A stretch of 64,000 nt of DNA from NCBI RefSeq assembly GCF_050624435.1, contig NW_027459426.1:248001-312000 (forward strand), given 5' to 3'. The DNA comes from Tenrec ecaudatus (taxonomy: Eukaryota; Chordata; Mammalia; Afrosoricida; Tenrecidae). Below the pieces are notes generated by a model. That model did not search any database and had not been told where the DNA came from. It worked only from the letters and a program-made list of their open reading frames with translations. Shown here piece after piece: positions 1 through 10,625 of this stretch. The translations under genes were made by a program, and so were the position numbers. Within the stretch, counting starts at the first letter, position 1, and every line of letters starts with the position of its first letter.

Positions 1-1250
1 TGCATATATTTATAGGTTTAGTATTAAGGTAGCAGATGGACATTGGGGCCTACACTCAAGTACTTCCTCACTGCAAGAATACTATGTTCTGTTAAACTGG
101 CATTCCGTGATGCTCACCTTCTTGATATGATCACTGAAGACAAAGCAGGTGAATAAAAAAATGTGGTGAAGAAAGCTGATGGAGCACGGCTATAAAAACA
201 TATAGCATCCAGGGTCTTAAAGACTTGGAGGTAAACAATCAGCCATCAAGATCAGAAGCAACAAAGCCCACATGTAAGAAGCACCTCAGCCTGTATGATC
301 ATGAAGTGCCAAAGGGATCAGGTATCAGATATCAAAGAACAAAAAATCATACCACTGGGTGCTTACCTTCCCAGTATGATCACTGAAGACAAATGGGTGC
401 ATAAGCAAAAGTGGTGAAGAAAGATGATGGTGTCCATTTATCACAAGACACAGAATCTAGGCTCTCAAAGGCTTGAAAGTAAACAAGCTGCCATCTAGCT
501 CAAAAGCAACAAAGCCCACATACAAGAAGCACACAAGCCTGTGTTATCACTAGGTGTCGAAGGGATCAGTTATCAGGCATCATCGGAACAAAAAAATCAT
601 ATCATTATGAATGAGGGGGAGAGCGGAGTGGAAACCCAAAACCTATCCGTAGGCAATTGAACATCCCCTTATGGAAGGGTCACAGGGAGGAGATGAGCCA
701 GTCAGGGTGCAGTGTAGTAACGATGAAACATACAACTTTCCTCTAGTTCCTAAAAGCTTCCTTCCCCTACTCCCCTACCCCCACTATCATGATTCCAATT
801 CTACCTTACAAATCTGGCTAGACCAGAGGTTATACACTGGTACAGATAGGAATTACAAACACAGGGAATCCAGGACAGTTAATCCCTTCAGGACCAGTGT
901 TGAGAGGTGATACTGGGAGGGTGGAGGGAAGGTGGTATGGAAAGGATTACAAGGATCTACATGTAACCTCCTCCCTGGTGACTAACAACCCTAACATAGG
1001 GAGATATCAGACAGTGTAAGATATGACTAAATAATTATAATTTACAAATTATTAAGGGTTCATGAGGGAGGGGGTAGCAGAGAGGGAGGGGAACAAAATG
1101 AGGAGCTGATACCAAGGGCTCAAGCAGAAAGCAAATGTCTTGAGAATGATGATGGCAACATATGTACAATGTGATTGAAACAATGGATAGATGTATGGGT
1201 TGCTATAAGAGTTGTATTAGCCCCCAATAAAATGACTAAAATAAAAAAAA
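1..1250 (+). mobile_element. L1 3' UTR / 3' end fragment (cut by window edge)
   Basis: This matches, with much divergence, the last part of the 3' UTR of the L1 at 8281-17083. It ends with a polyadenylation signal and an A-rich tail near 1226-1250. It carries the family's internal duplication: the 13-mer gatcactgaagac recurs about 249 bp apart (near 129 and 378). The 5' limit is outside the window. No coding part is present. Confidence 0.85.
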
Positions 1251-1849
1251 TTAAATGTAATTAGGAAAAAAAGAGTATTTTTAGCATGCGTAATAAAAAC
1301 ATTCAATTCAGAGGGATACTGTCATTAGATTTACACTTCAGATTTCATGATCTCTGTCATGAACTTATCTGAGACAATCATGATCATCACATTTAGAGAT
1401 GAAGGTGACCTGGACTAGTCGGCAGATACACATAGTCTGGGATTTAAGGTGGTCAGACAACCCCCAGCAGCAGATGGCATAAGATGGCACTTTGTTGAAA
1501 AGACCAGTATCAAGTGATGCCATTCCAGCCTATATGTGAAAAAAGAACCAAGCCTGCAATGTCTAAATGACACACACAAATATGACTGTGTTTAAGTATC
1601 TGGAAATTGATAAAATCTATGGCTCTTTCTGTCAAAGCAGTTACTTATTCCCCTCAACAGCATCTGGCTCAGAGAAGTCCAGGTGAATTTGGTTTAAATT
1701 TGGTTAGTTGTGATATAATACAGTGGTTATAACCAAGCAGAAAACGAGTTAGGGAGACCAACTCTAACTCTAGACCATTTTTGAGACCTAGGATATGAAA
1801 AAGAGAAATGAAAAGGGAACCACTGTTGGAAATTAGCTTTAAAACGCTT

Positions 1850-2165
1850 GTTTTGAGTTGCTACTTCTTAATTGTCAATAATATGAACAATTTTCCATAA
1901 AGCTCAATCTGTGAGTTTGGGTAAGCAGCAATTAGAGTGCTGTGTCCAGAGCATAAATGGAGATACTGAATTTGGGGATGCTGACATTTCAGATGTACCA
2001 GCGTCACTTGGGTAAAGGGCATTTAAAACAGTTTCCACGGTCATTCTCCAAATGCTGAGGCCCTGTTGCCTGTGGGAAGCGCAGGCCTACATTAGAATCC
2101 AGAGTCTCTATTCAGTCTTCAGCAGGTGTCTTTCCATTGAAGATGTGACTTACTGCTTTGGGTCC
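1850..2165 (+). repeat. Paralogous IGHV upstream flank (no V exon left)
   Basis: This resembles 61990-62420, which lies about 1 kb upstream of the IGHV4-like segment. Shared blocks include a ggcatttaaaacagt core followed by ctgaggccctgttgcctg here and ttgaggactagttgcctg there. The similarity stops at about 2165, where a GC-rich block begins, and no V exon follows. I infer the flank of a lost or displaced V cassette. Confidence 0.5.
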
Positions 2166-3605
2166 TCATTCCTACTCTGCCCCTTCTGAGAGAGATGCTG
2201 GCCGCAGTACCCTCCTCCTATGAAGGCATGAAAGGGCTGGGGTCACACAGGGTGCTGAGGGAGATTCCAGCTGAAACACCTGCCTCCTATGCTGGCTACA
2301 AGGGCTGGGGGGGGGGGCAGGCTTAAAAGCTGGCACTGGCGACCGCACAGGGCACCCCAATGCTGAGATTGGAGAGATGGCTCTTGTGGGGATCCCAAAA
2401 CCGTGTCCTAGTCTCCCTAGGAGGAGGGAACAGTGGTCTTTTGAGCTGCAGGCACTGTGAACAGCACAGGCTCCACAGCAATGTGGGGCTAGCCTGAAAG
2501 GGCAGCAGTGGCTCCAACAGGACACAGAGGGCAATGGTGCCCACCTTCCACACTGGGAGGAGAGTGCCGCAGCAGACAGGCTCAGAGTTCCCAGCTGCTG
2601 GCACTGCAAACCCCACAGTGCACAGGGGTGGACAAAGTCGGCTCTGCTGGGAACACAAAGTCATGTAGCTACCCTTCCTAATAGGCAGGAACTTTGGCCA
2701 GCACTATGAACAGTGTAGGGTCCGGGCTCAGAGGAACACGCCTTGGTGGGCAGGTTTAGCACTCCCAGGGGTTGGTACTGGATACCCCATGGTGCACCAT
2801 GGCAGAAAGGGCTGGCTCTGGCACAGGGTCCGGGCTATGGTGGCAGCCCACTGTACTGGGAGGAATGCACTGAGGTGAGGCAGGCTTAGCGCTCCAGGAC
2901 AGAGGCACAAGGCTCTGCAGTGCTGGGAGCCAGCCTGAAGTAGCTCCCCTGGAAAGGCAATGCAGTAAGCAGAAGTGAGATTGCCTCCAGCCATGGGCTC
3001 ATACCTGCGGGAAGTGCTTCCCAAGCAGGGAGTGGAGAGACAGTTAAGTTGATGGATGGGCAAATGGGGTGCTGGTGGAGATGTTTAAGGCAGCAATGGA
3101 GGTGAATCATCCACTGCGGAGGTTGTCCAGGCAGCCATTGGAAGAATGCAGGTGAATTAAGGGCCTTGGGTGAATGGAGGGAGGGACCCCAGCTCAAGGG
3201 CAAATCCCTGCCACATGGAGAGAGGGAAACTGTGGGAAAGGCAAACTTCTCTCCTAGTGGGGTCCCATGAGTAGGCAACTGCTATAGGGGGTCCCACCAC
3301 AGCTGCGTGTCTTGGCAGAGCAGCCAAGCGATTCTAGGTGTGGAGTCCAGTTCTGGGGGTGGAGTGAGGCTACAGCTGGTCTCTGCCACTGTGGAGGAGC
3401 CCTGATGACTTGAGATGTCCCAAGAATGGAATGCTGACTAACCGAGGCCCTGGCTCAGAACAAATGCATGGGTTGGGGGTACAGTTCTGTACCAGGGGGA
3501 TCTTTCACTCACCTACTCTTTCCACTCGGCTACCTGGAAAACAAACCCACCTTTTTCAAAAGAGCCCTCAGAGTGTGTGGCTCACCTGGTCCGCCATCAT
3601 CCCTC
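2166..3605 (-). repeat. GC-rich degenerate tandem block, possible L1-type 5' UTR
   Basis: The base composition differs sharply from the AT-rich flanks. Loosely repeated units of roughly 130-280 bp recur, each with a gcaggcttag-type start followed by a CACAGTG-rich or GGCACTG-rich stretch. On the minus strand the right edge reads gatgatggcggaccagg, like the YY1-type start (aagatggcg) of the L1 at 8281. That suggests the 5' UTR of another L1 subfamily, but no ORF1 follows. An LTR or other GC-rich repeat is also possible. Open frames on its minus strand have no recognisable domain. Confidence 0.35.
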
Positions 3606-4284
3606 TCCTAATCATGTACATTTGAGAAGCAGAAATGAGGTGACGTTCACAGCATGAAAACAAAGAAAAGCATTAAACAAAGGCAACAGGTAACTGTGGA
3701 ACCAGAAATGCTTTGTCACGTTGGTTCTTTCAATGTGTTGGCAATGCTCCAAAAGCAATTGGCAAGTAAATTCAACCTTAAGATTAAAAGGAGCAGTATC
3801 ACATGTACCATAACTTGTAATACGAAAATCAAATTTAAAAGGAAGTAGACACAAGACCGATATAACATTAATAATTTGATGGATTTTCTTTTTCTTTAAT
3901 CCTTCATGAACATAGGTTTATTATGCCTACAAGTAACAAATAATCAAGGGCAGGCATGCAGAATTGTCTTCTTAGTTAAATGAGACTTTTTCTAACAAAT
4001 GTATCAAATGCAGTTTCTTCCATAACAGTGGAATGTGTGCAATGCTTTCTGGACACAGTGGGCCTGGATGACTGTTCTGCACTCTCCCGCGGCATTTCTC
4101 TTACTACTCTGAGAGAACGAAATAGGTCTTACCAACATTGCACCCATAACAGACAAAAAGAAAGCCTAGTGAACATTTTCCTGACACTGATTAAATACTT
4201 TGATTATCAAGATCTCTGAATTATTTGCAGGCATGAATTATTTTCAAAATAACTATTTCCCTGAAATGTTTAGTTAACACAGTA
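3606..4284. other. Unannotated AT-rich DNA
   Basis: No gene, V exon or repeat recognised. The short open frames on both strands have no family features. Confidence 0.5.
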
Positions 4285-4375
4285 CGGCCCTGTGACATAG
4301 ATGGTACACATTGCGCCGCGGACTGCAACATCAGCAGTTTGATATCAATCCAGCTTAGCGGGAGAAAGAAGAGGC
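4285..4375 (+). mobile_element. AfroSINE fragment (5' half)
   Basis: The segment follows the AfroSINE head: a gccctg start, a tagatggtacacattg block, an ...atcagcagttt block and gcgggagaaag followed by aggcttt. The 3' half is missing. It is tRNA-derived and non-coding, and is a marker of afrotherian genomes. Confidence 0.6.
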
Positions 4376-6444
4376 TTTGAATATCTTTTAATCATCAAGA
4401 CTCTTCTTCTGGCACTATATTAGATAACACTCCATTATGATTCACATTTGTCAGTTTATATTCCGGAAGTGGGAAAAATCTTCATTACTGCTAATCTGCT
4501 GAGTTTTAAAGTTCCACAGATACCTGTTCACCAGGGGGTAATACTGGTAGTAATTGAAATACTTGTTGGGTAGACTGTAATATGTAAAAATTTGTGATCA
4601 TGGGAAACCTACAATATAATTGTCCCAGAGAGAAAATTAACTGAATTGTCATATTTAACGAGGTATTCCTCCTATCCCTTTTCCTATTGACTGGACAACA
4701 ACTGGGTATATTTGGTAAATAAGGAATTTATTTGGAATAATGAAGCTTTTCTTAGCAACTATAGCAAAGTTTGTGAAGGTCTCCACCATCACATCTCTGT
4801 AGAGTTGCTTCTGAGAATCATCCAGCAATGCTCATTCTTCTGGGGTAAAATCCACAGCCACATTCTCAACAGTCACTGAATCCTAAAGTAACCCACAGGA
4901 TCTCCTTCATTTGAGGAATAAGCAGTCAAATATGTGTGAACAGAAAAATGAGGCATCTAATCCTGAGAAATTTTCTTTATATTGTGATTTGACACATGGT
5001 TATGGGTTCTATAATGTCTACCGTAGGGTTTACCCATTATTCTAGCCATAAATATTCACTTCTCCAAAAGTTTCATCTCATCCCATAGACTTATCAATAT
5101 GAAGAACCTTCAATATTTTAATGAAAACCTTACATTACCTTTAATTCCATTTTTTCATACTCACTGTGTAAAGTCTCAAGTTTTTAAAATAATAAGCGTA
5201 TCACTGCTCACATGGACTTCTCAAATCCAGGCTACAACCTAACTTTAAGAGTTTATAATATTTCAGCAATTCTCCACTATAAACAACATATTCCATAACA
5301 TCTCTCTCTTTCTATTTCTCTCCATCTCTCTCTGTGGTATGTGGGTATATGAGAGATGGGTGGGGGTATATTTATGGAGAGGAGGTGAAACACCTTCCAC
5401 AGTGATATCTCTCTCTATTTATATATCTATATACATATATTTATATAAAATAAGTGAATGTTGAAATATTAACAATTAATAAATACTTCAAGACTGGTAT
5501 CTTATGGGTTTGCCAGTTTTTTGGGGTTTTTTTTTTGCTTCCCACTAACCACTTCATGAAATAGCATATGATTAACAACTGAAAGACTTCAATATATAAT
5601 TCAAATGTGCTTTGAAGTATTCCAGATAAACATGTCTTGAGTAATTGCCTGAATACCAATGAATATGTTTAATCAAACACATGCAAATCTTGAAATGGTC
5701 TATGCTCTCAAATTTGGGAAACAAGTGTTTGTCCATAGACTGCTGGTTATCCATATTGTTGTGCATTCAAAAAAAGGAGATATTTAAATAGACGTGAAAT
5801 TTTTCAAACAATATTTTATGATACACATGCAAAATTCTGCTGAAACTAATACAAAATAGAGCTGCAATACTCGATCAACAGAACTGCTTGGCACTCAAGT
5901 AAATGGAAAATAACTTCTGGAATTAGAACTTCTGATATTATGGGTGATATCAAATGGTTCCAGTAAAAGATTGGATTAAGAGAGTACCATAACGATATTC
6001 CCCTGTCTTCTTGTCTTTATGGTAATTGTTGCAGTAGGGAAAAAAGGAAGCTATTCAAACAGAAAAATGGGATGCTTCAAATTTTAAAATCATGAAATGT
6101 ACAGTATATATTTAATATATTTTTGGGAAAAAAATCATCTGAAACATTAAACATATGGATAGGAGAAAATCATTTTAAAAAGCTGTGAAGTAGAAACTGA
6201 TCTTTCTGGTTGAAAGTGAGGAGAATCTGAAGAAATAACTAATGAAGATCAAAGATTATAACATTGAGCATCACTATAACAACACACACAATTGAATTAA
6301 TCAGCAACCCCAGCAGAGTTTGAGCATCATTTGAAATCAAGATTTATATATTACTGAATCCATCATCATTATCCTTGGAACCAGCTATCAAGAACTCAAA
6401 GCACCTATTAAATTGGGCAATCTTCTGCCAAGGGCCTACTTAAA
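4376..6444. other. Unannotated AT-rich DNA with low-complexity tracts
   Basis: No gene recognised. A pyrimidine-rich tract (TCTC with interruptions) lies at about 5300-5335 and a TA-rich tract at about 5405-5445. Open frames here are short and featureless. Confidence 0.5.
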
Positions 6445-7130
6445 GTGCAGAAAGCAAAGGTGCCATTTTAGGACTAAGGTGAGCTTGGCTCAATCCATGA
6501 TATTTTCATCACCCCATATGCATGTTTTCAAATGGGCAATCAATCAGAAAAAATGTAAATTAATTCATGTGAATTTTATGATATTGGTGCAGAATGTTGA
6601 GTATACCACAGACAGCAAGAAGAATAAACAAACCTATCATGGACAATGGAGCAATGGTAGTACAGTGAGCTAACTGCTGGGTCAGTCCTTTGAAAGTATC
6701 AGTCATTTCACTGGAGGAAGTCAAAGTTTCTATGCCCATACATAGTTACAGTGCAAGAAACCTCCAGGGCAGTTCTGCCCACAATTTTAAAGTTACTCTG
6801 TTTTGGAATCACTTTTTTGGCAGTGAGTTTGTATTTTTTTATTTTGGTCTCTAGGAATAAGTACAGGACAAATGCTATTAAAAATCAAAGATGATGAGGT
6901 ATCATCCTCAATACATGGGACATGTTATGAATGGGATCCTCTGAAGAAAGAGACACAATTGTTTAATTTTTGAAAACAGTCAAGAAAAATAAAATCACCT
7001 TCAGTGGCTGTGTTTTTAATAATAGCCCAAAAATGGTGTTAATTATGTAAGGCAAGGTAAAGACACTGCAAGCCTAGGCAGGATTTCATTCTGTTGTACA
7101 AAGGGGCATTACCAGTGAGGAATGTTTTTA
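6445..7130 (+). mobile_element. RTE-type LINE 3' fragment, interrupted by an AfroSINE
   Basis: The stretches 6445-6637 and 6850-7130 follow the 3' part of the afrotherian RTE LINE ORF and its terminus. Recognisable parts are the ggactaaggtgagcttggc block, the ...catatgcatg block, the gacatgtta block and the terminal attctgttgtac block. All frames are broken. The element belongs to the reverse-transcriptase LINE class thought to mobilise AfroSINEs. An AfroSINE sits inside it. Confidence 0.6.
6638..6838 (+). mobile_element. AfroSINE inserted in RTE fragment
   Basis: SINE-like order is visible: a ggtagtacagtgagc head, a gctgctgggtcag-like block, a ggaggaagtcaaagtttc block, the ggcagttctgccc block and the terminal ggcagtgagtttg, followed by a T/A-rich tail. 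RTE sequence resumes after it, so this copy is younger than the host element. Confidence 0.65.
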
Positions 7131-8267
7131 CAGGGCTTACAATCACCATACATAAATATAAAGAATAGGAATTCTGGCTTATTGACCAAATGGACACATT
7201 TCATTCAGACTCATTCTTTTGATGAGGCCATGAGAAGATATGTGCAACAGTGTAAGAGCCAAATCTACCATCTCTAAAAAATCTAAAGAAAATATTTCAC
7301 TGACTGATGGAGAAAAGAAAACTATAGTGAAGAAGCAATGGTGACTTTAAATGTGCTAAGAAAGCATGTCCTTCGGTCGACCTGTATATCTAGACTTACT
7401 CAGGAAGTTTATCATCACTGTTATCCAGTGTTTGGAACCACATATGCATTTGATAGCAATAGACTGCATCATACAGCTCCATCCCTTGTCCCCCACCCAT
7501 CACACTTTTGCCTTTGAATCTAACCTCGGGTTTCAGTGATTCTTATCTGACCTTACTCTGTATAATGAAAATAACCTAGGTTTCTGTAGTACTCACCATT
7601 TTGTAGTACAGCTCCTGGAAGAAAAATCAATGCACTCTCTAAATAGCAAGCAGAGACACTAGGAAATTTGGAGTCAGGTGAATGGATTTGGTTCACAGCC
7701 ATCCAGAAGTTCAAATCCTTGTGATGCTTAAGTGTGCAAGACAGCAGTCCCACGTTTCTGGCTCCCTAGACTGGACTGTATTTTGTTATGTGTGGCCAAT
7801 CTGCAACCTGAAACTGAAGAGGAGTGATCACTTAGGTATGTCAGTGTTGGCCTGAACTTCTTGCCCTAAGAGAGACCACCCTGAGCCACTGAGCTGAAGA
7901 TTAGGATCCAAACAGAAGTATTTGTTGTAAAGACAGGGCCCACGCTATGCTAATAAAGTCCATTCTTCTCTTCATCAGGTCCCCTTCATTGACATTTCTG
8001 TAATAGAAGCAGGTATTTCCTAGTCTCAGAGGATTAATGGATTCCAGGTGTTCCCGAAAGGCAATTATGACCCTGGATTACTGTATAGCCTTGGGAGTTC
8101 AATGCTTAAGTTGAGCGTTGACCTAGGTTTTGAATGGTTGACTTCGAAGAGGAACCCTTCACACTTTAATTTGTTATCAAAATAGGTGAATTTTCAGGAA
8201 GAATCTGTTTTCAAGCCAAGTCAATATACTCATTGCTACAATATTCTTATGCTAGTTTTATTGCTAT
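7131..8267. other. Unannotated intergenic DNA
   Basis: No gene, V exon, RSS or named repeat seen. The longest open frame, on the minus strand at 7553-7753, shows no domain. Confidence 0.5.
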
Positions 8268-8280
8268 AAAAATATTTACA
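8268..8280. repeat. 5' target-site duplication of L1 copy A
   Basis: The 13-mer aaaaatatttaca directly abuts the L1 5' end. It recurs with one mismatch (aaaaacatttaca) at 17084-17096 just after the A-rich tail. The short direct repeat marks target-primed reverse transcription and fixes both ends of the insertion. Confidence 0.85.
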
Positions 8281-9488
8281 CGACTTCCGGGAAGATGGCG
8301 ACGGAGTGACACACACCAGAGGGACTCCACAGAATCCAGGCCAGGAGAGTTGCTCAGAGTGAAATTCAACACCACTGGATCGCAGGAGGTGCATCATAAA
8401 GATAAATAGGCACAGATTCACGGGGTTTGAGGGGCTGGGGGCTTTTGGCTTACCTCAGTGGAAGCCGGCTGGGCCTCGACCCTAGTCAAGCTGCCGGATC
8501 TGCCCAAGCTGGGACCATTTGGAGCCTGTAGCAGGGCTTGGTCTTAGCACAGCCACAGTTTTCCCCTACCTGCCTCAGGGCAGGGACAGGACGCTTGCGG
8601 CTCCACTGGCAGGGATCGGGGTTCAACTACATTGTTGCTTCTGTTTGCTTGTCTGCTCTATATTCCCACACAGCCTTGGAGGGCTGTGCAGGGGCTTTTT
8701 CAAGGCACAGCCGCAGCCGCGCCGCGTGGTCTGAGCAGGGACTAAACCCAAACCACCACAGCTCCATAGGCAGGTATTAAGCTTCAGCTACACTGTGGCG
8801 TCTGTTAACATCTCTGCTCTCTGTCCCCCCACTTCTCTGGGGGCTGCTCAGCAGTTTTCTTGCGACCCTTCTTGGGGCTCAGCTGCAGACTACCGCTGGG
8901 GCTTGGGGCAGGGAGTAAGCCCTTTAAGATCCACAGGCAGGGAATGGGACTCAGCTACACAGTTTCTTTTGCTTATCTCGCTTCCTTGTACCCTTGCACA
9001 GTCTAGTATCACTTTTTGATTTTTCTTCCCCCCCCCCCTTGTTCCTGCCCTGCTCTCTCACACTCCATTGCAGACTTACGGGGCACTCCCATTGCCCTAG
9101 GGCATTTGCGCCTGGGTCACACCCAGCTAGGTGAGCTCCACCCTGCATAGATATCCCAAGGCTAGGGTAAGGCCTGCTTGCTCTCCACGGGATACTCCTC
9201 AGACTTCTCACCAGGTAGTTCCTGCCTGTGTACCTGGGGACATAAGGCAGCTCAGGCAACACTTATCAATATTCAAACCAATAGCGGGAACTTCAGCCCA
9301 GCCTCTGCATCACTGGGGCAGGCACTCGACCTGACATCTGGGGCACTCCCCTGATAGGGAAGCCACAGGAAGATAAAGTGGTAGGTTAATCCCGTAGCAA
9401 AAACAGCTGTAGGTTAATCCCATAGCAAAATCAGCTGTAGGCAAATCGAAGAAGCATTCCTATAAGTCTTCCAGAGAGAGACTAGAAA
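8281..9488 (+). promoter_or_regulatory. L1 5' UTR / internal promoter with monomer-like repeats
   Basis: The region starts cttccgggaagatggcgacg, resembling the YY1-binding start of other mammalian L1s. GC-rich units recur with related blocks at about 8625 (aactacattgttgcttctg), 8785 (agctacactgtggcgtctg) and 8953 (agctacacagtttcttttg), a period of about 160-168 bp. The same three-part layout is visible in the 5' UTR of copy B. It is expected to act as an RNA polymerase II internal promoter. Confidence 0.75.
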
Positions 9489-10568
9489 ATGGCACCTGGT
9501 CCCTCAAAAACAACTCAACGCAAACAGCCATCACCCACAACGACCTCAATGAAAAAACAGGAGAAACAAAAGACCAACGCAGAAGATGTCCTGAACATAG
9601 CAACCTACATAGAAGAAGCAGACATTGGGATGCCATACAAAGACACTCCCAGAATGCTGCTTGGAGCCATGCAGGATATGAAGGAAATAATACAGAAAAA
9701 GGATGAACGGATAGAGGAGATAAAAGACATACAACAAAGGGAAATACAGGAGCTTAAGGAGCAGATAACGAAAAACAATAGCAGAATCGTGTTCCTTGAG
9801 AATCGATTGGAGGAATCAGAGAACCGCATCAGTGTTGTGGAGGACAGCCAAGCAGACTGTAATAAACGTGAACAAAAATCTAATAAGAGCATCAGAGAAG
9901 CCGAAGAAAACCTAAGAGCTATGTCTGATGCTATGAAGCGGAACAACATTAGAATAATTGGCCTACCGGAGGAAGACACAACAAAGAAGTCATCTGAAAC
10001 AATAGCGAGAGAATTCTTGGAGGAAAACTTCCCCAGCCTAATGAATGAAAACCAAGCAACCATCCAGGAGGCTGAAAGAACACCAGCACGATGGGACCCC
10101 AAGAAGAAATCACCAAGGCACATAATAGTTAAACTATCCAACTTTGAGGAAAAGGAGAAAATCATGAGAGCAGCTAGGGAAAAGCAAGCAATCACATATA
10201 AAGGTTCCCACATAAGGATATGCTCAGACCTATCAGCAGAAACTATGAAAAAAAGGAGAGAATGGAGTAACATATTCCAAAAATTGAAAGAAAACAACGC
10301 AAATCCAAGAATATTCTACCCAGCCAAATTATCGATCAAGATCTATGGAGAAGTAAAAGTCTTCCCAGACAAGGAAAAACTCAAAAAATACGTTACAACA
10401 AACGCAGCCTTACAAAAGATCCTCGCCGACTCGGTATGGGCAGAAGAACAACACTCACCAAGCACAAATAAGAGACCAACACATAGAACAACCTCACCCA
10501 GAGCACAACAAAGAGAAAACAGACCCCAAGATAGCAATGGCTTAAAGATGGAAAGAAGTCAAGAATGA
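9489..10568 (+). CDS. L1 ORF1 protein, RNA-binding chaperone, intact frame
   Basis: This frame encodes 359 residues, close to other mammalian L1 ORF1 proteins. The family trimerises, coats L1 RNA in the cytoplasm and acts as a nucleic-acid chaperone. Residues 1-45 are basic and disordered. About 60-145 form a heptad-rich coiled coil full of Lys, Glu and Gln. About 150-245 are the RRM domain, with RNNIRIIGLPEE near 151 and KSPRHIIVKL near 208. About 250-330 are the C-terminal domain, ending in a basic tail rich in Gln, Arg and Pro. The ATG follows the GC-rich leader directly, and no stop or frameshift interrupts the frame. ORF2 begins 57 bp after the stop, as in a bicistronic L1. The long antisense open frame over it is a shadow. 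Confidence 0.92.
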   Translation: MAPGPSKTTQRKQPSPTTTSMKKQEKQKTNAEDVLNIATYIEEADIGMPYKDTPRMLLGAMQDMKEIIQKKDERIEEIKDIQQREIQELKEQITKNNSRIVFLENRLEESENRISVVEDSQADCNKREQKSNKSIREAEENLRAMSDAMKRNNIRIIGLPEEDTTKKSSETIAREFLEENFPSLMNENQATIQEAERTPARWDPKKKSPRHIIVKLSNFEEKEKIMRAAREKQAITYKGSHIRICSDLSAETMKKRREWSNIFQKLKENNANPRIFYPAKLSIKIYGEVKVFPDKEKLKKYVTTNAALQKILADSVWAEEQHSPSTNKRPTHRTTSPRAQQRENRPQDSNGLKMERSQE

Positions 10569-10625
10569 TACACACACACTAATGAGAAAGGAAAGTAGGA
10601 AAACTCCCAACACAAAAGGTATAAA

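Noticed and set aside
2172-3278. Several minus-strand frames of 110-145 residues
   Set aside because: They lie in the GC-rich tandem block and overlap each other in different frames; Cys/Pro/Leu-rich with no domain.
9605-10297. 230-residue minus-strand frame opposite L1 ORF1
   Set aside because: It is the shadow of ORF1; composition is Ser/Phe/Leu-rich as expected from the reverse of a Lys/Glu coiled coil.
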